DNA of 64,000 bases from Pantoea sp. 18069 (GTDB lineage: Bacteria; Pseudomonadota; Gammaproteobacteria; Burkholderiales; Burkholderiaceae_C). Below the pieces are notes generated by a model. It had not been told where the DNA came from and did not search any database. It saw only the letters and a program-made list of their open reading frames with translations. Shown here piece after piece: positions 58,829 to 64,000 of this stretch. A program made the translations under genes and the position numbers. Location: assembly GCF_902706035.1 (NCBI RefSeq), contig NZ_CACSJA010000007.1, positions 113,248 to 177,247 on the forward strand, given 5' to 3'. The number at the start of each line of letters is the position of its first letter. The first letter of the stretch is position 1.

Positions 58829-59902
58829 ATGCCCTCCTGGCCCGACACCCGCATACCCGATCTCTTCAACATTCAACTTCCCATCCTGCAGGCGCCCATG
58901 GCCGGCCCCTGCCTGCATGAAATGGCGATTGCCGTGGGCCAGGCCGGCGGCCTGGCGGCGCTGCCCTGCGCGATGCTCGGCGCCGCGCAGGTGCGCAGCG
59001 AAGTCGCCCTGATTCGCGCGCAGACCGCCGCGCCGCTGAACCTCAACTTCTTTTGCCATACGCCCCAGGCGCCCGATGCCTCGCGCGAGGCGGCCTGGCG
59101 CGCGCGGCTGCGCCCCTACTACCTCGAGCTCGGCCTGGACCCCGAAATGCCGGTGCCGGTCTCCAGCCGCAACCCTTTCGACGCGGCGATGTGCGAGCTC
59201 GTCGAGGAACTGCGGCCCGCCGTGGTGAGCTTTCATTTCGGCCTGCCTGCCGCGGACCTGCTGGCACGCGTCAAGGCCACGGGCGCCAAGGTGCTGTCGT
59301 CGGCGACCACGGTCGCCGAAGCGCGCTGGCTTGAAGCGCATGGCGTCGATGCCATCATCGCCCAGGGCGCGGAAGCCGGCGGTCACCGCGGCGTGTTCCT
59401 GCAGGACGAGGTCTACAGCCAGTTGGGCACCTTCGCCCTCGTGCCCCAGGTCGTCGATGCGGTGAAGCTGCCGGTGATCGCGGCCGGCGGCATCATGGAC
59501 GCGCGCGGCATCGCGGCGGCATTCATGCTCGGCGCCTCGGCCGTGCAGCTGGGCACAGCCTATCTGTTCACGCCCGAAGCCAAGGTCGCGCCGGCCCACC
59601 GCGCGGCCTTGCGCAGCCCGGCCGCCGAAACCACGGCGCTGACCAACCTGTTCACGGGCCGTCCCGCGCGCGGCATCGTCAACCGGCTGATGCGCGAAGT
59701 CGGCCCGCTGTCGGCGCTCGCGCCGGCGTTTCCGCTCGCCGGTGGCGCGCTCACGCCGCTGCGCGCCGCGGCCGAGGCGCAGGGCTCGGGGGATTTCATG
59801 TCGCTGTGGGCCGGCCAGGCCGCACCGCTGGGCCGCGAGCGCGGCGCGGGTGCCTTGACACGCGAACTCGCCGAGCAGACCCTGGCGCTGCTGTCGCGCT
59901 GA
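58829..59902 (+). CDS. Nitronate monooxygenase-like FMN enzyme
   Basis: A 357-aa TIM-barrel flavoprotein of the nitronate monooxygenase/2-nitropropane dioxygenase family. Signature parts are PILQAPMAGP at the N-terminus, VDAIIAQGAEAGGHRG near residue 173 and PVIAAGGIMDARGIAAAFMLGASAVQLGTAYLF near 213. The C-terminus has TNLFTGRPARGIVNRLM and GDFMSLWAGQAA. The catalytic His of class I enzymes corresponds to the His in AGGHRG. It should oxidise alkyl nitronates. It stands alone between an MDR reductase and a convergent thioesterase. Confidence 0.92.
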   Translation: MPSWPDTRIPDLFNIQLPILQAPMAGPCLHEMAIAVGQAGGLAALPCAMLGAAQVRSEVALIRAQTAAPLNLNFFCHTPQAPDASREAAWRARLRPYYLELGLDPEMPVPVSSRNPFDAAMCELVEELRPAVVSFHFGLPAADLLARVKATGAKVLSSATTVAEARWLEAHGVDAIIAQGAEAGGHRGVFLQDEVYSQLGTFALVPQVVDAVKLPVIAAGGIMDARGIAAAFMLGASAVQLGTAYLFTPEAKVAPAHRAALRSPAAETTALTNLFTGRPARGIVNRLMREVGPLSALAPAFPLAGGALTPLRAAAEAQGSGDFMSLWAGQAAPLGRERGAGALTRELAEQTLALLSR

Positions 59903-59912
59903 AGCGCGCGGC

Positions 59913-60341
59913 TCAGCGCGCGGCGGCGACGCTGACCATGGTGGCCTGCATCATTGCCACGATCTTGTAGCCGGCTTCGCCCGCGCGAAAGGCGCGCACT
60001 TCGCCGGTACAGACCGTCAGCAGCTTGCCCGCGCTTTGCACCTGGCCGACGGCCACAAAGCGCTCGCCCAGCGCCGGGCGCAGGAAATTGATCTTGAATT
60101 CGGCCGTGACGATTTCCTGCCCGGGCGCGGCGCGGGTCAAGGCCGCGTAGCCGCAGGCGCTGTCGACCACGCTGGTGACCGCGCCTGCATGCACATAGCC
60201 GTGCTGCTGGGAAAGATGTGCAGAGAAGGGCAGCTCGATATGCACCTCCCCTTCCTCGACCAGGGACAGTGTCGCGCCCAGTGTCTGCATCAGGCCCTGG
60301 GCGCCAAAGCTGGCGGCGATTCGTGCGTGGAGTGTGCTCAT
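59913..60341 (-). CDS. PaaI-family hotdog-fold thioesterase
   Basis: A 142-aa hotdog protein. The conserved segment is QHGYVHAGAVTSVVDSACGYAALTRA, in which HGYVHAGAVTSVVDSA corresponds to the PaaI active-site helix. EIVTAEFKINFLRPALGERFVAVG follows. It should hydrolyse acyl- or aryl-CoA thioesters. It is convergent with the nitronate monooxygenase gene (10 bases apart), and single-gene transcription is likely. Confidence 0.92.
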   Translation of the reverse strand: MSTLHARIAASFGAQGLMQTLGATLSLVEEGEVHIELPFSAHLSQQHGYVHAGAVTSVVDSACGYAALTRAAPGQEIVTAEFKINFLRPALGERFVAVGQVQSAGKLLTVCTGEVRAFRAGEAGYKIVAMMQATMVSVAAAR

Positions 60342-60364
60342 GGCCCTACTTTAGCCGCCCGGCA

Positions 60365-62092
60365 TCAGAAGGATTCCCAGCTTCCATCGGAGGCCGTCCT
60401 GGCAACCAGGGGTGCAGGCATGCGCGCCGGCTGGGGCCGGCGGGCGACAGGCCGGGACGGTGCCGGCCGCGCCGGCGCAGGCCGTGCAGCGACAGGCTCG
60501 GCGTCCACCACCGCGCCGGCCGTCCCATCGGCCGCAGACAGCTTGAAAATGCTGACCGAACGCACGAGCTCCTGGGCCTGGGCGTTGAGGCTGCTTGCGG
60601 CCGCCGTCATCTGCTCGACCAGCGCCGCGTTCTGCTGCGTTGCCTGGTCGATGTTGGTCACGGCTTCGCCGACCTGGCCCACGCCCGCGCTTTGCTCGGC
60701 GCTGGCCGCGCTGATCTCGCCAACGATGTCGGTCACGCGGCGAATGCTGCTCACCACATCGTTCATCGTGCTGCCGGCGCGATCGGCAAGCTGCGAGCCC
60801 GCGGCCACACGCTGCACGCTGTCCTCGATCAACTGCTTGATTTCCTTGGCCGCCTCGGCGCTGCGCCCCGCGAGCGAGCGCACTTCGCTGGCCACCACGG
60901 CAAAACCCCGGCCCTGCTCGCCCGCACGCGCCGCTTCCACCGCGGCATTCAAGGCCAGGATATTGGTCTGAAAGGCAATGCCGTCGATGACGTTGATGAT
61001 TTCGGCAATCCGCTTGCTCGAGTCGCTGATGCCGCGCATGGTCACCACCACCTGCTCGACGACCTGCCCGCCCTGCTGCGCCACGCCGCTCGCGTTCTTG
61101 GCAAGCTGGTTGGCCTGGCCGGCGTTGTCGGCGTTCTGGCGCACGGTCGTGCCCAGCTCCTCCATCGACGAAGCGGTCTGCTCGAGCGCGCTGGCCTGGC
61201 TTTCGGTGCGCGCCGACAGGTCCATATTGCCCTGGGCGATCTCTGCACTGGCCGTCGACACGCCTTCGGCGCCCTGGCGCACGGACGAGACCAGCGACAC
61301 CAGACTCTGCTGCATGCGCGCGAGCGCCAGCAGCAAACGGCCGAACTCGTCCTGGGTGTCGACCGTGATGCGGCGGCTGATGTCGCCCTGCGCGATTTCA
61401 TCGATCAGTTCCACGGCCTGGTTCAAGGGCCGCACGATGGCGCGCACGATCAGCGCCGCGGCCCAGCAGGCCAGCGCCACGACCAGCGCGCCGCCTGCGA
61501 TCAGCACCAGTTGCCGCTGCTCGGTGGCGGCCTGCGCCTCCTGGATCATGGCCTGCGAGCGCCCGGCGGTGAATGCACTGTAATCGTCGGTGGCGCGCAT
61601 CAGCGCGGCCAGCAGGGGACGGCACTCGGCATTCATTTTCTCCACCGCGGCTTCGCGCTGGTCGCCCAGCGCCATGGCCACGATGGACATGGCAACCGGC
61701 TCGTATTCGCTTTCGATGCGGGTGATGCCGTCGACCTTGGCGCGCACTTCGGGGTGTACGCCGGGCCTGGCCGCAAGAGCCTGGAGTTCGGCCAGATACT
61801 TGCGCACATCGCCCACGGCCTGCTCGACAATGGCTTTCTCCTGGGCCAGGTCCTGCGGCGAAGTCACCAGCACCAGATTGCGCGCGGCAATCGCGCGCTG
61901 GTCCACCGCGTGTCGCACCTTGTTGGCCGCGTCGGCGCGCGCCTGTATGCCTTGGACATAGTTGCTGAATTGCGCGCTGTCATCCTTCATCATCTGAATG
62001 GAATACACCGTGATACCGATGATCAAGGCAATCAACAGACCAAAGGTGCCGACAAGCTTGGCTTTGACCGATAGATTTCTCCAGAATTGCAT
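60365..62092 (-). CDS. Methyl-accepting chemotaxis protein
   Basis: A 575-aa chemoreceptor. TM1 is near residues 9-30 ([24 protein letters not shown]). A periplasmic four-helix-bundle sensor (4HB_MCP type, about 31-185) follows, then TM2 near 190-212 and a HAMP domain. The long signalling domain has the invariant hairpin tip [34 protein letters not shown] (as [10 protein letters not shown] here). After a Pro/Ala/Arg-rich linker it ends in SWESF, a W-x-x-F pentapeptide of the kind that tethers CheR and CheB. The start at 62092 has GGAGGA upstream. Ligand unknown. Confidence 0.94.
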   Translation of the reverse strand: MQFWRNLSVKAKLVGTFGLLIALIIGITVYSIQMMKDDSAQFSNYVQGIQARADAANKVRHAVDQRAIAARNLVLVTSPQDLAQEKAIVEQAVGDVRKYLAELQALAARPGVHPEVRAKVDGITRIESEYEPVAMSIVAMALGDQREAAVEKMNAECRPLLAALMRATDDYSAFTAGRSQAMIQEAQAATEQRQLVLIAGGALVVALACWAAALIVRAIVRPLNQAVELIDEIAQGDISRRITVDTQDEFGRLLLALARMQQSLVSLVSSVRQGAEGVSTASAEIAQGNMDLSARTESQASALEQTASSMEELGTTVRQNADNAGQANQLAKNASGVAQQGGQVVEQVVVTMRGISDSSKRIAEIINVIDGIAFQTNILALNAAVEAARAGEQGRGFAVVASEVRSLAGRSAEAAKEIKQLIEDSVQRVAAGSQLADRAGSTMNDVVSSIRRVTDIVGEISAASAEQSAGVGQVGEAVTNIDQATQQNAALVEQMTAAASSLNAQAQELVRSVSIFKLSAADGTAGAVVDAEPVAARPAPARPAPSRPVARRPQPARMPAPLVARTASDGSWESF

Positions 62093-62634
62093 GGCTTCCT
62101 CCCCTGCCATTGGTATGGCTTTGTGATTGAAAATCCAAATACGCCACTGAAGAAGTCTCAGGTCGGATATTCTTTCCTGGACTTCAAGGAAAAGCCCAGG
62201 ACCATCCATGCGCCAGCCGCTCTTGCGGAGCAGTAGCTATAGAATTCACCCTGGCTATTGCATTCTCTGAACACCAAAATCCGGCGAAATCAACAGAATT
62301 AGTAACTTCTAATTCAATTTGTATACATTACACAGCGTGCCAGCTTGTTTTTATATCCCCATGGACATAGAATTTTTCTTCCAAAAATCCATGCTGGATA
62401 GATATCCCCATATTTTTTCGAATGCAAAGCGGTTTCCAGGGGAGCACCGGCATTAATCCCGGGCTCCCACTGGCAGCATTGAGAAAATTCATTGCGCAGG
62501 CGTGCGAAAACACGGTGGCATATGCACGAAATGTCGCCCGTGTATTGGTTTACCCCCGAAAACCGCGCTGCGGGTTTGCCGGCGCTGGCCGGCAGCAGCG
62601 CCACGCCGCGCTGGCATGGCGCTGCTTCACCGCA
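62093..62634. other. Intergenic region, no gene recognised
   Basis: About 540 bases, AT-rich in the middle (62260-62420). It contains only short frames without family resemblance or ribosome-binding sites. It must hold the promoter of the chemoreceptor gene, but no consensus elements were assigned. Confidence 0.5.
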
Positions 62635-63630
62635 TCAAAGCGTCACTTTGGCGTCGCGGATCACGCGGCCCCACTTCTGGGTCTCGGCGGCGATGAAGCG
62701 GTCGCACTCCTCTGGCGTCGAGCCTTCGGCCACGGTGCCCATGGCTTCGAGACGCGCCTGCCCTTCCGCGCTGTAGAGGATCTTGCGCACTTCGGCCGAC
62801 ATGCGCTGCAGGATTTCGCGCGGCACGCCCGCGGGCGCGACCACCGCCGCCCAGGTGCTGCCCACGAGTCCGTCAATGCCTTGCTCGATGAAGGTCGGCA
62901 CATCGGGCAGCGACGGAATGCGCTTTTCGCTGGCCACGCCGATCAGCCGGATGCGGCCGGTCTTCGCGGGCTGGATCAGGTTCGGCGGCGGGTCGAGAAA
63001 CAGCGGCACCTGGCCACCCATCAGATCCACCAGGGCCGGCGAAGCGCCCTTGTAGGGCACATGCACCATGTCGGTCTTGGTCAGCAGCTTGAGCAGCTCG
63101 GTCGTCAGGTGGGCGCTGGAGCCGCTGCCCGAGGACGCAAAGCTCACTTTTCCGGGGTTGGCACGCGCATAGGCAACGAGCTCCTGCGCGGTCTTGAAAG
63201 GCGCGTCGAGCGACACTGCGGCGACCAGCGGCGACGTTCCCATCAGCGAAACGCCGACGATGTCCTTGGTAGGGTTGTAAGGCAGCTTGTCGTAGAGCGT
63301 GGTGTTGGCCGTGAACGCGGGAATCACCACGCCGAACGTCAGGCCGTCGGGCGCGGACTTGGCGAGCTGGTCGACGCCGATGATGCTGTTGGCACCGGGC
63401 TTGTTCTCGATGACGATGGACTGGCCCAGCGCCTTTTGCAGGCCGACCTGCAGCATGCGCGCCATCTGGTCGGTGAAACCACCGGCCGTGTACGGCACGA
63501 CGATGCGCACGGGCTTGTTCGGCCAGCCCGACGGCGCCGCCCCGGACTGGGCCCAGGCGGGTGCGGATGCGAGGGCGGTGCCCGCAGCCGCGCAATGAAG
63601 GAAGGAACGGCGTGAAGTCGATGACGACAT
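62635..63630 (-). CDS. Bug/TctC-family solute-binding protein
   Basis: A 331-aa periplasmic receptor. Twin-arginine-like signal TSRRSFLHCAAAGTALASAPAWAQ (residues 5-28), signature WPNKPVRIVVPYTAGGFTDQMAR, then IVIENKPGANSIIGV and VPYKGASPALVDLMGGQV. It lies downstream of the etfA gene end on the same strand, with 95 bases between. It may be co-transcribed with an acyl-CoA metabolism cluster that continues beyond the window. Confidence 0.93.
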   Translation of the reverse strand: MSSSTSRRSFLHCAAAGTALASAPAWAQSGAAPSGWPNKPVRIVVPYTAGGFTDQMARMLQVGLQKALGQSIVIENKPGANSIIGVDQLAKSAPDGLTFGVVIPAFTANTTLYDKLPYNPTKDIVGVSLMGTSPLVAAVSLDAPFKTAQELVAYARANPGKVSFASSGSGSSAHLTTELLKLLTKTDMVHVPYKGASPALVDLMGGQVPLFLDPPPNLIQPAKTGRIRLIGVASEKRIPSLPDVPTFIEQGIDGLVGSTWAAVVAPAGVPREILQRMSAEVRKILYSAEGQARLEAMGTVAEGSTPEECDRFIAAETQKWGRVIRDAKVTL

Positions 63631-63725
63631 AGTTTTATCTTTCTGCTGTTGTTGCCGCGAATGAGGCGCCTCTCTTGTCTCCAGATCCGGCGGGTCCGGG
63701 AGAGGCGTTGTGAAGCCTTGCCCGT

Positions 63726-64000
63726 TCAGACTGCGCCGGCCAGTTCCGGCACGGCGTTGAACAGGTCGGCTTCGAGGCCGTAGTCGGCCACGCTGAAGAT
63801 AGGCGCTTCGGGGTCCTTGTTGATCGCGACGATCACCTTGGAGTCCTTCATGCCGGCCAGATGCTGGATCGCCCCCGAGATGCCGGCCGCGATATACAGC
63901 TGGGGCGCAACGATCTTGCCGGTCTGGCCGACCTGCAGATCATTGGCGGCGTAGCCTGCGTCCACAGCGGCGCGCGAGGCGCCAATGGCCGCGCCCAGCT
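63726..64000 (-). CDS. etfA: Electron transfer flavoprotein alpha subunit, C-terminal part (partial)
   Basis: The C-terminal 90 or so codons of EtfA; the start is beyond base 64000. The FAD-binding domain is evident: [65 protein letters not shown], then [11 protein letters not shown]. EtfAB passes electrons from acyl-CoA dehydrogenases to the quinone pool. The neighbouring etfB would be expected just outside the window. Confidence 0.96.
   Translation of the reverse strand, partial: LGAAIGASRAAVDAGYAANDLQVGQTGKIVAPQLYIAAGISGAIQHLAGMKDSKVIVAINKDPEAPIFSVADYGLEADLFNAVPELAGAV

Noticed and set aside
62314..62604. 96-codon minus-strand frame in the intergenic region
   Set aside because: No ribosome-binding site, no family resemblance, composition changes along its length.
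1..64000. tRNA/rRNA genes, CRISPR arrays, transposases and prophage genes
   Set aside because: Looked for cloverleaf-like and repeat-spacer patterns and for transposase, integrase or capsid motifs; none seen, although accessory DNA is clearly present.

Overview
The window is high-GC DNA from a betaproteobacterium, most likely Comamonadaceae (Comamonas/Delftia/Acidovorax type). Evidence: eight Bug/TctC-type periplasmic receptor genes scattered along it, a TctDE-like sensor pair, TctCBA transporter genes, an STN-type TonB receptor with FecI/FecR, and general gene style. No rRNA, tRNA, CRISPR array or transposase was seen.

Layout. 1-11.6 kb: end of an SDR oxidoreductase, a Bug receptor, a Zur-like repressor, a FecI-FecR-TonB receptor unit behind a Fur-box-like palindrome, GNAT and VOC proteins, an Ada-like protein that has lost its N-terminal zinc cysteines, a YafQ/DinJ toxin-antitoxin pair, and a LysR/MFS divergent pair. 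11.75-22.0 kb: a cobalamin riboswitch followed by a tightly overlapping operon cobO-btuF-btuC-btuD-cobW-cobN-chlD. The last gene appears to make both small and medium cobaltochelatase subunits by -1 frameshifting on an A7 run. 22-30.2 kb: Bug receptors, a TctDE-like two-component system, and an AT-richer block with a cupin, a Bug receptor, a DAO-type oxidase and a LysR regulator. 30.4-32.9 kb: a second, Fur-box-associated TonB receptor with a terminator.

33.1-43.7 kb holds the most interesting locus: an apparently novel azole-forming (TOMM/microcin B17-like) RiPP cluster. It has a 66-aa candidate precursor with a GTG start, an McbB/ocin-ThiF-like leader-binding protein, four consecutive SagB/McbC nitroreductase-family proteins (the fourth degenerate), a 2OG-Fe(II) oxygenase, an HD-like protein, a YcaO cyclodehydratase, and a short-form methionyl-tRNA synthetase that may be a self-resistance copy. 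A convergent MATE exporter follows. Most genes overlap by a few bases, so they are probably one transcript. A 9-bp hairpin encloses the start codon of the first maturation gene.

44-47 kb is AT-rich accessory DNA with an ankyrin-like protein broken by (or switched at) an A8 run. 47-56.6 kb looks like a tricarboxylate utilisation locus: SBP, GntR regulator, aconitase, a divergent lactonase, a Bug receptor and TctCBA, with a perfect palindrome between the divergent genes. 56.6-64 kb is ordinary chromosome: LysR, quinone-reductase-like MDR protein, nitronate monooxygenase, hotdog thioesterase, chemoreceptor, Bug receptor and the C-terminus of EtfA.
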